Notes: a model not told the origin generated them from the sequence alone. Positions 1-8,472 are shown, counted from the stretch's first letter. The stretch is DNA of 64,000 nt from Streptomyces asoensis (GCF_013085465.1 NZ_CP049838.1:5642001-5706000), one strand, 5' to 3'. A program made the numbers and translations.

Positions 1-1
1 G

Positions 2-823
2 GAGTCGGTGGCCAAGCAGGACCTGGCGCCCGCCCGCATCGTGATCGTCGGCAACGGCTGTGAACTCCCCGACTTCGCCGACCGCCTCTTCCTGCCCGGC
101 GAGGTCACCACGATCGACGTCGGCGAGAACCTCGGCTGCCCCGGCGGCCGCAACGTCGCCCTCGCCCGCCTGAGGGAGTACGGCGACGTGGACGTCGTGG
201 TCGAACTGGACGACGACGGGCTGCTCGTCGACGCCGACGTGCTGAGCCGCGTACGCGACCTGTACGCCGCCGACCCGCGCCTCGGCATCGTCGGCTTCCG
301 CATCGCCGACGAGCACGGCGAGACCCAGCGTCGGCATGTGCCGCGCGTCGGCGCATCGGACCCGATGCAGGGCGGGTACGTCACCGGCTTCCTCGGCGGC
401 GGCCACGCCCTGAGCATGGCCATGCTCGCGGAGACCGGCGACTGGCCCGCCGAGTTCTTCTTCGCGCACGAGGAGACCGACCTGGCCTGGCGGGCCACCG
501 ACGCCGGCTGGAAGATCCTCTACGCGCCCGAACTGCTGCTCCAGCACCCCAAGACCTCGCCCGCCCGGCACGCGATATATCACCGCGTCACGGCCCGGAA
601 CCGGGTCTGGCTGGTCCGGCGCAACCTTCCGCTGCTCCTCATCCCCGTCCACCTGGGCGTGTGGATCGCGGTCACCCTCCTGCGGACCCGCTCGCTCGGC
701 GGTCTCAAGGCCTGGTTCGGCGGGTTCGCGGAGGGTGTGCGCAAGCCGGCCGGACACCGGCGGCCCATGAAGTGGCGGACGGTGTGGCGGCTGACCCGGC
801 TGGGCAGGCCGCCGGTCATCTGA
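2..823 (+). CDS. Glycosyltransferase family 2, 5' end cut by window
   Basis: The frame is open from base 2 (E-S-V-A-K-Q-D), which resembles the middle of the first GT-A helix rather than a start, so the true start lies outside the window; a GTG at 8 is only an internal candidate. About 273 residues are visible. A DxD-type acidic cluster (VELDDDG, about residue 66) would bind the metal and nucleotide sugar. The later EETDLAWR segment matches the ED/W catalytic motif of GT2 rhamnosyl/galactosyl-type enzymes. A hydrophobic stretch near the C-terminus (LLLIPVHLGVWIAVTLL) suggests membrane association. It probably transfers a sugar to a cell-envelope glycan or lipid. Donor and acceptor cannot be read from sequence. 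Confidence 0.85.
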   Translation, partial: ESVAKQDLAPARIVIVGNGCELPDFADRLFLPGEVTTIDVGENLGCPGGRNVALARLREYGDVDVVVELDDDGLLVDADVLSRVRDLYAADPRLGIVGFRIADEHGETQRRHVPRVGASDPMQGGYVTGFLGGGHALSMAMLAETGDWPAEFFFAHEETDLAWRATDAGWKILYAPELLLQHPKTSPARHAIYHRVTARNRVWLVRRNLPLLLIPVHLGVWIAVTLLRTRSLGGLKAWFGGFAEGVRKPAGHRRPMKWRTVWRLTRLGRPPVI

Positions 824-1334
824 GGGGCCGTCGGGACCAGCACCGGACCGGCGCGGAACGGGGCGCAGGGCCCGGTCGGTCACCTCCGCCGACCGAGGCC
901 CCGCGCGCCCCCGGATCCGGCCGCGGCGGCGACACTCCCCCGAGTTGCGCGTCGATACGCGCGCACCGTCGGGCCGGTCCGATGATGTGATCACATCAGA
1001 TCGCGCCAACGAATCGCTAACATGTGGCCAACGGTTCTCCGCGTCGTCGCTGGTCACTTGGTGTTCTCGTCATGCGGCTGGGCACGCGCCCCGAGCGCGA
1101 GCGCCCCGAGCGCGAGCGACTCGGGCCGAGCGACTCGGGCCGAGCGACTCGGGCCGAGCGATTCGGCCGAGCGATTCGGCCGAGCGACTCGGGCCGAGCG
1201 ATTCGGCCGAGCGATTCGGCCGAGCGATTCGGCCGAGCGATTCGGCAATGCGACTCGGCAATGCGACTCGGCAGGGCAACTCGGCAAGGCAACTCAGGTA
1301 CAGACCCTCGGTACGGACCGGGCGTGGAAAGGCG
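824..1334. other. Intergenic region upstream of SARP gene
   Basis: There are 511 bases with no convincing gene. Open frames cross it, but only because the 13-14 bp repeats lack stops. It holds the tandem dyad array at 1113-1298. A relatively AT-rich patch around 985-1025 (GATGTGATCACATCA, itself a dyad, followed by CTAACATG) is the best promoter-like stretch. The last 35 bases carry GGAAAGG at 1326-1332, the probable ribosome-binding site for the regulator. Confidence 0.6.
1113..1298. repeat. Tandem array of 14 dyad units, 13-14 bp each
   Basis: Fourteen head-to-tail units were counted by eye. Units at 1113, 1127, 1141 and 1181 are 14 bp (CGAGCGACTCGGGC). Those at 1155, 1168, 1195, 1208, 1221 and 1234 are 13 bp (CGAGCGATTCGGC). 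Four diverged 13-mers follow (AATGCGACTCGGC twice, AGGGCAACTCGGC, AAGGCAACTCAGG). Across unit junctions each 14-mer forms CCGAG-CGA-CTCGG, a small inverted repeat. The units are not multiples of 3, so the array is not protein-coding repeat. It ends about 37 bp before the SARP start. Confidence 0.9.
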
Positions 1335-3845
1335 ATGGGCGGCGTGATGCGGCGGTACGGGCTGCGGTTCGGACTGCTGGGCCCACCGGTCCTGTACACG
1401 GCCGACGCGCCGGACGCCGAGTGCGAGGCAGGCGTCCCTCCCTACGACACCGTCCGCAGCCCGAAGGTACGGGCCCTGCTGGCATCCCTGCTCCTCGACG
1501 CGGGCAGCATCGTCCCTGTCGAGTCGCTCAAGGAGGCGCTGTGGGGCGGCGCGCCGCCGGCGTCCGCGCAGGCCTCGCTGCACAATCACGTCACCCGGCT
1601 GCGTCGGCTGCTCGACGACCCCGAGCGGCTGCGCGCGGTGCCGCCCGGCTACCGGCTCCGGGTCGAACACGGCGAGCTCGACGTCCACGTGTTCGAGCGG
1701 CACGTCGCCGTGGCACGCGGCGCGCACGCCGCCCGGAACTGGGAACGCGTCGCGCGCGAGTGCGCGGCGGCACTCGCCCTGTGGCGGGGCGCCCCGCTGA
1801 GCGGACTCCCGGCCGACCTGGGCGGCTACGCCTTCGTGCGACGCCTGCGGGAGGCCCGGCTGCTCCTGCTGGAGTGGCACTACGACGCCGAACTCGCCCT
1901 CGGGGCAACGCGGTTCGAGTGGCTCGTCCCGGAGCTGACGGCCCTGGCCGCCGAACATCCGCTGCGCGAGGCCTACCACCGCCAGCTGATGCTCGCCCTG
2001 CACCGCACCGGCCGCCAGGCCGAGGCCCTCGCCGTCCATCGAGACCTGCGTGCCCGCCTCGTCGAGGAACTCGGCATCGAACCGGGCCCGGCGATACGCG
2101 ACGCCCATGTGGAGGTACTGGCCCCGACGACCGAAGATCCCCCGACTCCGGCTTCGGTTCCGACTCCGACTCCGGCTTCGGTTCCGACTTCGGCTGCGGT
2201 TCCGACTTCGGCTTCGGCTCCGGCTTCGGTTCCGACTCTGGCTGCGGTCCCGGCTTCGGCTGCGGCTCCGGCTTCGGTTCCGGCTTCGGTTCCGGCTTCG
2301 GTTCCGGCTCCGGCTTCGCTTCCGGCTGCGGCTCCGGCTTCGGTTCCGACTCCGGCTTCGCTTCCGACTTCGGCTTCGGCTCCGGCTTCGGTTCCGACTC
2401 CGGCTTCGGTCCCGACTCCGGCTTCGGCTCCGGCTTCGCTTCCGACTTCGGCTTCGGCTTCGGCTTCGCTTCCGACTCCGGCGTCGGCTTCGGCTTCGGT
2501 CCCGGCTCCGACTCCGGCTCCGACTCCGGCTCCGACTCCGGCTTCGGTCCCGGCTCCGACTCCGGCTTCGGCTCCGGCTCCCACTTCGGCTTCGGCTCCG
2601 GCTTCGACCCCGGATCCGGCTCCGGCTCCGACTCCGGCTCCGGCTTCGACCCCGGATCCGGCTCCGGATCCGGCTCCGGCTTCGACCCCGACCTCACCTC
2701 CCACCCCGGCCGCCGAGCCCGAGCCCGAGGCCGAGCCCGAGCCCGAGCCTGTGCCCGCGTTCGAGTCCGAGCCCGGTCTCGCCCGCCCGCGCGCTAGACC
2801 GGCGCAACTTCCTCCGCCGCCCGCCCACTTCACCGGCCGTGTCGAAACCCTGCGCCACCTCCACCGCACCCTGGCCGGCGGCAGCCGGATCGTCGTCCTC
2901 AGCGGTATGGCCGGCGTAGGCAAGAGCGCGCTCGCGCTGCACGTCGCCCACGCTTTGAAGGAACGTTTCTCCAGTGGGCAGCTCTACCTTCACCTGCATG
3001 GCGCCACCCCCGGCATGACCCCCCTCACCGCACCCCAGGCGCTCACCGCCCTGCTGCGCGACCTCGGTACCGAACCCCGGCACATCCCCGAACACCCGGA
3101 CGCCGCATCCGCGTTGCTGAGGACCCTGCTCGCACCGACGCGCACGCTCGTCGTGCTGGACGACGTCGCGACCGCCTCCCAGGTCCGCCCGCTGCTGCCG
3201 GCCGGCCACGGCTGCGCGGTGATCGTCACCAGCCGCTCGCCGCTGACCACGCTCGACGGCGCCCACCGCTTCCCGCTCGGACCGCTGTCCGGCGAAGACA
3301 GCGCGGCCCTGCTGCGCGCGGCCTCCGGCCCGGGCGAGGGGCGTGCTGGTCTGGACGCGGCCCATCCCCTCGTCGACCTCACCGGCCGCCTCCCGCTCGC
3401 GCTGCGTGTCGTCGCCGCCCGACTCGCCGCACGCAGCGCCCTCACCCCGGACGGGCTGGCCGGTCAACTGGCAGATACCGAGAGCAGGTTGTCCCACCTG
3501 GAGTACGACGATCTCAGCGTCCGTCGATCTCTCGCCGTCGCCCACGACGCGCTCGCCGCCTCCGGACGCCAGGCCGACCGGGACGCGGCCCTCGCCCTGC
3601 GCCGCATCGGCGCGCTGGACCTGCCCACGTACGGCGCCCCCCTCCTGGCCCGCCTCACCGGCACCGACGAACCCCGCGCCGAGGCAGCCCTGAACCGACT
3701 GGTCGACGTGGCGCTCCTCGAAGAGCACGCATATGGCCACTACACCCCACACGACCTGGTACGGGACTACGCCCGCGAACTCGCGAAGGCCGACGGGACG
3801 AAAGCTGACGGAGCGAATACCGAAGGCCGAAGGGTCGAAGGCTGA
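1335..3845 (+). CDS. SARP-family regulator with BTAD and NB-ARC domains
   Basis: An AfsR-type transcriptional activator of 836 residues. Residues 5-110 are an OmpR-like winged helix ([25 protein letters not shown]). Residues 110-265 are the bacterial transcriptional activation domain. Residues 268-475 are a Pro/Ala/Ser/Thr linker encoded by tandem repeats. From about 495 there is an NB-ARC STAND ATPase with Walker A GMAGVGKS (G524) and Walker B LVVLDD. The TPR domain of full AfsR is absent; the protein stops after the winged-helix part of NB-ARC with a short KADG-type repeat tail. Start choice: ATG 1335, GTG 1344 or ATG 1347 all lie just after GGAAAGG; the upstream open frame is repeat DNA. 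Such proteins usually activate secondary metabolism or stress genes, but no biosynthetic cluster is visible here. Confidence 0.85.
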   Translation: MGGVMRRYGLRFGLLGPPVLYTADAPDAECEAGVPPYDTVRSPKVRALLASLLLDAGSIVPVESLKEALWGGAPPASAQASLHNHVTRLRRLLDDPERLRAVPPGYRLRVEHGELDVHVFERHVAVARGAHAARNWERVARECAAALALWRGAPLSGLPADLGGYAFVRRLREARLLLLEWHYDAELALGATRFEWLVPELTALAAEHPLREAYHRQLMLALHRTGRQAEALAVHRDLRARLVEELGIEPGPAIRDAHVEVLAPTTEDPPTPASVPTPTPASVPTSAAVPTSASAPASVPTLAAVPASAAAPASVPASVPASVPAPASLPAAAPASVPTPASLPTSASAPASVPTPASVPTPASAPASLPTSASASASLPTPASASASVPAPTPAPTPAPTPASVPAPTPASAPAPTSASAPASTPDPAPAPTPAPASTPDPAPDPAPASTPTSPPTPAAEPEPEAEPEPEPVPAFESEPGLARPRARPAQLPPPPAHFTGRVETLRHLHRTLAGGSRIVVLSGMAGVGKSALALHVAHALKERFSSGQLYLHLHGATPGMTPLTAPQALTALLRDLGTEPRHIPEHPDAASALLRTLLAPTRTLVVLDDVATASQVRPLLPAGHGCAVIVTSRSPLTTLDGAHRFPLGPLSGEDSAALLRAASGPGEGRAGLDAAHPLVDLTGRLPLALRVVAARLAARSALTPDGLAGQLADTESRLSHLEYDDLSVRRSLAVAHDALAASGRQADRDAALALRRIGALDLPTYGAPLLARLTGTDEPRAEAALNRLVDVALLEEHAYGHYTPHDLVRDYARELAKADGTKADGANTEGRRVEG
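2143..2700 (+). repeat. Degenerate hexamer-based tandem repeat coding the SARP linker
   Basis: About 560 bp of GGCTTC/GGTTCC/GACTCC-type units encode roughly 190 residues of P-x-P-A-S-V-P-T. In frame the codons are GCT, GTT, ACT, CCG and TCG. The T-ending Ala, Val and Thr codons are rare in the flanking domains, which use GCC/GTC/ACC. This shows the linker grew by DNA-level repeat expansion and not under normal codon selection. Length is probably variable between strains. Confidence 0.9.
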
Positions 3846-3858
3846 CGGGGCGAATGCC
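3788..3858 (+). repeat. Short repeats at SARP 3' end
   Basis: GCTGACGGAGCGAATACC (3804-3821) recurs as GCTGACGGGGCGAATGCC at 3841-3858 with two mismatches; a partial copy, GGCCGACGGGACG, sits at 3788. The repeats encode the [11 protein letters not shown] tail and continue through the stop codon at 3843-3845, so the C-terminus appears to be set by repeat slippage. Confidence 0.7.
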
Positions 3859-3910
3859 AAGCCCGGTCACTGGCCGCCCGACCACCACCCAGCCACCCGA
3901 CCAAGCCCGG

Positions 3911-5659
3911 TCACTTCGCGTCGGCGTAGCACTCCACCACCGCCGTGGTGAACGGAAACCGCACCGGTGTCTCCCCGAACGTCAGCCGCCCGGCCAGGCC
4001 GGCCGCCTCCCGGATCGCGGCGACGACCGTATCGGCCTCTTCCTCCGGACAGTGCACGATCACCTCGTCGTGCTGGAAGAAGACCAGCTCGGCCGCCATC
4101 CCCGTACAGGCCTGCCGGAGCGCGGCGAGCAGCAGCAGCGCCCAGTCGGCGGCGCTGCCCTGGACGACGAAGTTGCGGGCGAACCGGCCACGCGCGCGTG
4201 CGTTGGTCGAGGCGTACCCCGGCACCCACTGCCGGTCGGCAGAGGTTTCGTCGTCTCCGCCAGGACTGCCAGGACTGCCAGGACCGCCGACACCGCCGAG
4301 GCCGGCGGAGTCGACGGGGATGCCGGCCTCCTCCGTAGCATCGTCCCCCGCGCCGGTCGCCGGAGGGCAGGTCCGGCCGAGCCAGGTCCGCACGAGCCGC
4401 CCCTCCTCGCCGGCCCGGGCCGCCTCGTCGACGTACGCCACCGCGCGCGGGAAGCGGCGGCGGAGTGCGGCGAGGTTCTTCAGACCGTCCCCGGAGGTCT
4501 GGCCGTAGACCGCGCCGAGGACGGCGAGTTTCGCCTGGGCGCGGTCGCCGGAGAAGGCGCGGTCGGACACGGACTGGTAGAGGTCGGTCTCCCGGCCGGC
4601 AACCTCCATCAGCCCGGGATCGCGGGAGATCGCCGCCAGCACGCGCGGCTCCATCTGGTCGGCGTCGGCGACGACGAGCCGCCAGCCCGGGTCGGCGACC
4701 ACGGCCCGCCGGATGACCTTGGGGATCTGGAGGGCGCCCCCGCCGTTGGTCACCCAGCGCCCGGTGACCGTGCCGTGCGCGAGGAACTCCGGCCGGAACC
4801 GCCCGTCCCGCACCCAGTCCTGGAGCCAGGACCACCCATGAGCCACCCAGATGCGGTACAGCTTCTTGTACTCGATCAGCGGCTTCACGGCCGGGTGGTC
4901 GAGGGACTCGATCTCCCAGCGCCGGGTCGACTTGATCCGGATGCCGGCCTGCCCGAAGGCCTTGACCACGTCGGCGGGCAGGTCGGGGCGGACCCGGCGC
5001 CCGAAGGCGGCCGACACCTCGTCGGCCAGTTCGGCCAGCCGCCGGGGCTCGCCCCCGCCCGCGTACCGCTCGCCGAGCAGGTCGTGCAGGACCGCGCGGT
5101 GCACCTCCGCGCTCCACGGCAGCCCGGACCTGTTCATCTCGGCGGCCACCAGCATCCCCGCCGACTCCGCCGCCGTCAGCAGCCGCATCCGCGCCGGGTG
5201 TTCGGCCAGCTCGTGCCGCCGCTGCTGCTCGGCGTAGACGGCGAGGAGGTCTTCGAGCGGCAGCCGGACGGCGGTGTCCTGCGCCTCGAACAGCGAGGAC
5301 TGCGCGCCGGGCGCGGCGGAGCGCTGCGGCGGGTCCGGCGGTACGGGGCCGCCGCGCAGCCGGGCCAGCGCGGCGGCCGCCGAGCGGGGCTCGCCGGAGC
5401 GCCCCTCGTGACCCAGGAGGAGGGTCTCGGCGTCCTCGACGTCGTAGCACCGCTCTACTCGTACCCCCGTGGCGAGCAGGCGCGGATACACCTCGGCCGT
5501 GGAACGCCAGACCCACCGGGTGACGTCGGGCCGCTCGCGCACGGCTCGCGCCAGGTCCGCCTCCCGCACTACCGGGCCGGTGGGCAGCCCGCCGGGACCG
5601 AGGGGGGCGAGTTCCACGCCACCGTCCTCGGCCGGAGCGAGTGCCCACCGGTCGGCCAT
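3911..5659 (-). CDS. Family A DNA polymerase without 5' nuclease (annotated elsewhere as 3'-5' exonuclease/polymerase)
   Basis: 582 residues, against about 900 for full PolA: the 5' nuclease domain is missing. The palm and fingers are present: motif A DADQMEPRVLA, O-helix DRAQAKLAVLGAVYGQ, motif C QHDEVIVHC. The O-helix keeps Arg, Lys and Tyr, but the position equal to E. coli F762 is Leu. The N-terminal exonuclease-like region keeps only a CYDVEDAETLLLG segment; no D-x-E exonuclease motif is visible, so proofreading is doubtful. A Gly/Pro-rich insertion of about 45 residues lies between the O-helix and motif C. It probably acts in repair or gap filling as a second family A polymerase beside the housekeeping polA. 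It lies 81 bp downstream of the Clp-N gene on the same strand. Confidence 0.85.
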   Translation of the reverse strand: MADRWALAPAEDGGVELAPLGPGGLPTGPVVREADLARAVRERPDVTRWVWRSTAEVYPRLLATGVRVERCYDVEDAETLLLGHEGRSGEPRSAAAALARLRGGPVPPDPPQRSAAPGAQSSLFEAQDTAVRLPLEDLLAVYAEQQRRHELAEHPARMRLLTAAESAGMLVAAEMNRSGLPWSAEVHRAVLHDLLGERYAGGGEPRRLAELADEVSAAFGRRVRPDLPADVVKAFGQAGIRIKSTRRWEIESLDHPAVKPLIEYKKLYRIWVAHGWSWLQDWVRDGRFRPEFLAHGTVTGRWVTNGGGALQIPKVIRRAVVADPGWRLVVADADQMEPRVLAAISRDPGLMEVAGRETDLYQSVSDRAFSGDRAQAKLAVLGAVYGQTSGDGLKNLAALRRRFPRAVAYVDEAARAGEEGRLVRTWLGRTCPPATGAGDDATEEAGIPVDSAGLGGVGGPGSPGSPGGDDETSADRQWVPGYASTNARARGRFARNFVVQGSAADWALLLLAALRQACTGMAAELVFFQHDEVIVHCPEEEADTVVAAIREAAGLAGRLTFGETPVRFPFTTAVVECYADAK

Positions 5660-5699
5660 GCTGCGAGTGTGGCAGGGGGGTCTGACAACGGCCCTGAAA

Positions 5700-5772
5700 G
5701 CTACTCCTGCCCCTGCCCCTGCCCTTGCCCCTACTCCCGCTTACTCCTGTTCCTGCTCCTGTTCCTGCTTCA
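5700..5772 (-). repeat. CCTGCC/CCTGTTC-type low-complexity tract
   Basis: A pyrimidine-rich tract on the plus strand, built of CCTGCCC and CCTGTTC/CCTGCTC units, spans the 3' end of the Clp-N gene and its downstream gap. In the gene frame it encodes a KQEQEQEQE tail, so the C-terminus of that protein is repeat-derived. Confidence 0.7.
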
Positions 5773-6487
5773 CCGAGATCGCGGCCAGGACCTTCGCGAC
5801 GTACCGTTCGGTGCCGGTCTTGTCGATGCCGAGGCCGCTGAGGACGCCCTCGCCGTTCTCGAACTCCAGCAGCGCCAGCAGGATGTGCTCGGTGCCGATG
5901 TAGTTGTGGCCGAGACGGAGCGCCTCGCGGAAGGTGAGCTCCAGGACCTTCTTGGCGTCCGGGCCGTAGGGGACCAGCTCGGGCGCTTCTTCCACGGCGG
6001 GCGGGAGCGCGGCGGTCGCGGCCTCGCGGACCGCGTCCAGGGAGACGCCCTGTTCGCCGATCGCCTTCGCGGCGAGGGCCTCCGGCTCGGCGAGCAGGCC
6101 GAGGACGAGGTGCGCGGGCAGCCCCTCGGCGTTGCCGGCGGTCTTGGACGCGTTGTGTGCGGCCATGACCGCGTTCCGCGCGCGGGGGGTGTAGCGGGTG
6201 AAGCCCTGGCTCGCGTCGAGGTCGGCCGACTCCTTCGGCACGAACCGCTTCTGGGCGGCCTGCCGGGTGACGCCCATGCTCCGGCCGATGTCGGTCCAGG
6301 AGGCACCCGAGCGGCGGGCCTGGTCGACGAAGTGGCCGATGAGATGGTCCGCCACGTCGCCCAGGTGGTCGGCGGCGATGACGGCGTCCTGGAGCTGGTC
6401 GAGCGGCTCGCTGTGGCCCTTCTTGATGGCGTCGATGAGGTCGTCGAGACGGACGGACGAGGTGGTGGCAGGTCGTGGAGACGTCAT
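5741..6487 (-). CDS. HTH plus double Clp-N domain protein, ClpC2-like
   Basis: 248 residues without AAA+ modules. Residues 1-80 contain a helix-turn-helix (SWTDIGRSMGVTRQAAQKRF). Residues 90-235 contain two Clp-N repeats; the second (KKVLELTFREALRLGHNYIG) is nearly identical to the N-domain of ClpC at the right end of this window. This architecture matches mycobacterial ClpC2, which is known to bind ClpC1-directed cyclic peptides and to repress its own gene. I infer an autorepressor and decoy that presents a second copy of the ClpC peptide- and drug-binding face. The leaderless promoter and two operators lie directly upstream. The tail is repeat-derived. A general stress regulator is an alternative. 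Confidence 0.8.
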   Translation of the reverse strand: MTSPRPATTSSVRLDDLIDAIKKGHSEPLDQLQDAVIAADHLGDVADHLIGHFVDQARRSGASWTDIGRSMGVTRQAAQKRFVPKESADLDASQGFTRYTPRARNAVMAAHNASKTAGNAEGLPAHLVLGLLAEPEALAAKAIGEQGVSLDAVREAATAALPPAVEEAPELVPYGPDAKKVLELTFREALRLGHNYIGTEHILLALLEFENGEGVLSGLGIDKTGTERYVAKVLAAISVKQEQEQEQE

Positions 6488-6488
6488 G

Positions 6489-6535
6489 TGTCAACCGTAG
6501 GTTGACAGTAGGGGGGTGTCAACCCGAGGTTGTCA
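6489..6535 (-). promoter_or_regulatory. Double operator overlapping a leaderless promoter
   Basis: Two 19-bp dyads: TGTCAACCGTAGGTTGACA (6489-6507, perfect 8-3-8 arms) and TGTCAACCCGAGGTTGTCA (6517-6535, one arm mismatch), 28 bp apart. On the minus strand, TTGACA (complement of 6517-6522), 17 bp and TACGGT (complement of 6494-6499) form a sigma-70-type promoter. The -10 box ends 6 nt before the ATG at 6487, so the transcript would begin at the start codon. A bound repressor would cover both hexamers. Confidence 0.75.
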
Positions 6536-6578
6536 CTCCCGTGGGCTTCGGCGCCGCGCCCCGTGACACGATCGACCG

Positions 6579-7772
6579 GTGAGCAGCACCGACCACAGCA
6601 GCCCGAGCGACGATCCGTCCGACAGCCCGTCCGGCGACTCGTCCGGCGACTCGTCCGGCACCGTCGAACGCGCCTTCCGGGCCGCGCTCTACGACACCGC
6701 CGACGCCACCCTCGACACCGGCGCCTCGCTCCTCGCCGCCGACCGCTCGGCGGACGCCGAACTGGTCCGGCGGGGCGCGGAGTTCGTGGCGACGGCCTGG
6801 CGGCGGGGCTGGCAGCCCGCCGACCTCGTACGACTCGTACGGCGCGAGCTGGACGACGTCCACGTGGCCCTGGTGACGGAGCTGATCCGCACGCAGGCGC
6901 GTGACGACCGGCCGCGCGGGCGGCGCTGGGCGGCCCAGCTGGCGGAGCTGTCCGCCGACACCCCGCCCGCGCCCGCCACCGACCGTTTCTCGCACGCCAC
7001 CACGGTCCTGGAGCTCTACCGCCTGCTGCTGCGCCTGCCCACCCTCGAACCCCTCCAGGAACCCGAACCGCACCGGCAGGCCCGCCCGGGCTCGCACTCC
7101 CGCATGCTCACCCGCATCCGCGCGCTGCTCGCCAAGGCCGAGGCGACCGGGTTTCCGCAGGAGGCGGAGGCGCTCACGGCGAAGGCGCAGGAGCTGATGG
7201 CCCGGCACAGCGTCGACGAGGCGCTGCTCGACGCCCAGGCGCCGGCCCCGGACGCGCCGGGCGCCTGCCGGATCGGCGTCGAGCCGCCGTACGAGCAGGC
7301 GAAGGCGGTGCTGCTGGACGCGGTCGCCGACGCGAACCACTGCCGGGCGGTGTGGAACGAACCCTTCGCCTTCTCCACGGTCGTCGGCTTCGAGGCCGAT
7401 CTGGAGGCGGTGGAGCTGCTCTACACCTCGCTGCTGGTGCAGGCGCAGTCCGCGATGGCGAAGGCGGAGGCGGCCCAGCGGGCCGGCGGCCGCAGGCGGA
7501 CCAAGACCTTCCGGCAGTCCTTCCTCGCCGCCTATGCCCACCGCATCGGCACCCGTCTGGGCGAGGTCACCGCCGCCGCCGAGACCCAGGTGACCGAGGA
7601 GCTGCTGCCGGTGCTCGCCTCCCGCGTGGTCGCGGTCACCGCCGCGACGGACCGGATGTTCCCGGAGACCGTCTCCACCCGCCTGCGCGGAGTCACCGAC
7701 GAGGCGGGCTGGACCGAGGGCGCCGAAGCGGCGGACCGGGCCCGGATGCGATCCCGGCCCCGGCTGCCGTGA
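6579..7772 (+). CDS. DUF2786 domain protein
   Basis: 397 residues starting at GTG 6579, divergent from the Clp-N gene. After a Ser/Asp-rich N-terminus there is a helical region, then at about residues 170-215 the DUF2786 signature (MLTRIRALLAKAEATGFPQE, EALTAKAQELMARHSVDEA). The rest is an uncharacterised alpha/beta region ending in basic residues (RMRSRPRLP). DUF2786 proteins have no established function; the related phage and bacterial proteins are mostly described as hypothetical. No clear Shine-Dalgarno sequence precedes the GTG. The operators at 6489-6535 lie in the shared intergenic space and could also control this gene. The stop codon falls inside an 18-bp repeat. Confidence 0.75.
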   Translation: MSSTDHSSPSDDPSDSPSGDSSGDSSGTVERAFRAALYDTADATLDTGASLLAADRSADAELVRRGAEFVATAWRRGWQPADLVRLVRRELDDVHVALVTELIRTQARDDRPRGRRWAAQLAELSADTPPAPATDRFSHATTVLELYRLLLRLPTLEPLQEPEPHRQARPGSHSRMLTRIRALLAKAEATGFPQEAEALTAKAQELMARHSVDEALLDAQAPAPDAPGACRIGVEPPYEQAKAVLLDAVADANHCRAVWNEPFAFSTVVGFEADLEAVELLYTSLLVQAQSAMAKAEAAQRAGGRRRTKTFRQSFLAAYAHRIGTRLGEVTAAAETQVTEELLPVLASRVVAVTAATDRMFPETVSTRLRGVTDEAGWTEGAEAADRARMRSRPRLP

Positions 7773-7815
7773 CAGCCAGGGCTGCCGTGACACCCGCGGC
7801 TGCCGTGACACCCCC
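7762..7815. repeat. Three 18-bp tandem repeats at gene end
   Basis: GGCTGCCGTGACA begins at 7762, 7780 and 7798, a regular 18-bp pitch with small changes. The first copy contains the TGA stop (7770-7772) of the DUF2786 gene. The array fills the convergent gap to the lipoprotein gene. Confidence 0.8.
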
Positions 7816-7838
7816 GGTGGGGGCCGGTGCCCGGTGGA

Positions 7839-8375
7839 TCAGTCGCCCGCCTGCTGGAAGGCGCTCACCGTCGCGTCCGGCACCTTCTCGCTCTTGAGGG
7901 CGACATCGCCGTACGACCAGGGGAAGCTCAGGTCGGCCGAGCCGCCCGGCAGGCCGGACTTCACCGTCTTGACGGCGAGGCTCTTGTCGCCGCCGTCCTC
8001 GCCGCGCACGTAGGTGATCGTGAAGGTGGCGGTGCCCTGCGCCGGGAGGGTCAGCGCCTGCGCCTCGGCGGCCTCGTCCTTCGGCACGGTCGCGGAGCCG
8101 CCGTCGGCGGTGAGTTCGACGGTGGGGAAGCCGTTCAGGGTGCACTCGGCGCCCTTGTTGGTGAGCGTGACGGTGACGTTGCCGCTGTCACCGGCGGCGG
8201 GAGCGGCGTTGACGGGGCCGACCTCCTGGCCGAGGTCGCAGGCACTGCCGGTGGAGCCGGTCGACCCGGAGGCCTTGCTCTCGTCGGTGCCGGAGCCGCT
8301 GTCGTCCCCGCCGCCGCAGGCGGTGAGGAGCAGGGCCGCGGCGAGAGCGGTGACGGTGATGGGAACGGCGCGCAT
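7839..8375 (-). CDS. DUF4232 lipoprotein
   Basis: 178 residues. A type II signal peptide (MRAVPITVTALAAALLLTAC) ends in lipobox LTAC, giving lipid-anchored Cys20. A Gly/Ser/Asp linker follows, then a beta-rich DUF4232 domain (VTVTLTNKGAECTLNGFPTV) with a conserved Cys pair likely forming a disulfide. AGGGA stands 7 nt before the ATG. Members are actinobacterial exported proteins of unknown role. The next gene upstream on the same strand is also a small lipoprotein but is unrelated in sequence. Confidence 0.85.
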   Translation of the reverse strand: MRAVPITVTALAAALLLTACGGGDDSGSGTDESKASGSTGSTGSACDLGQEVGPVNAAPAAGDSGNVTVTLTNKGAECTLNGFPTVELTADGGSATVPKDEAAEAQALTLPAQGTATFTITYVRGEDGGDKSLAVKTVKSGLPGGSADLSFPWSYGDVALKSEKVPDATVSAFQQAGD

Positions 8376-8472
8376 GAGTGATCCCTAGGGTGTCGTGACG
8401 GTGCTCGAAGGATCATCACGCACGCGCGCGTACGTGTGTCGCGCGCCCCCGCTCTCGTGACCGCTTCGCCAT

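Noticed and set aside
1113..1298. CRISPR array
   Set aside because: Units are contiguous 13-14 bp repeats with no unique spacers and no cas genes nearby.
945..1334. N-terminal extension of the SARP reading frame to 945
   Set aside because: The extension is translated from non-triplet 13-14 bp repeats, is Arg/Ser-rich, and precedes the conserved winged-helix start; GGAAAGG supports 1335-1347.
2050..2923. Long Arg-, Ser/Gly- or Glu/Pro/Lys-rich ORFs in other frames over the SARP linker
   Set aside because: They are shadows of the hexamer repeats; the only frame joining two recognisable domains is the SARP frame.
3854..6505. 883-residue plus-strand frame and 875-residue minus-strand frame
   Set aside because: Antisense or shifted shadows of the polymerase and Clp-N genes; no family resemblance and repeat-like composition.
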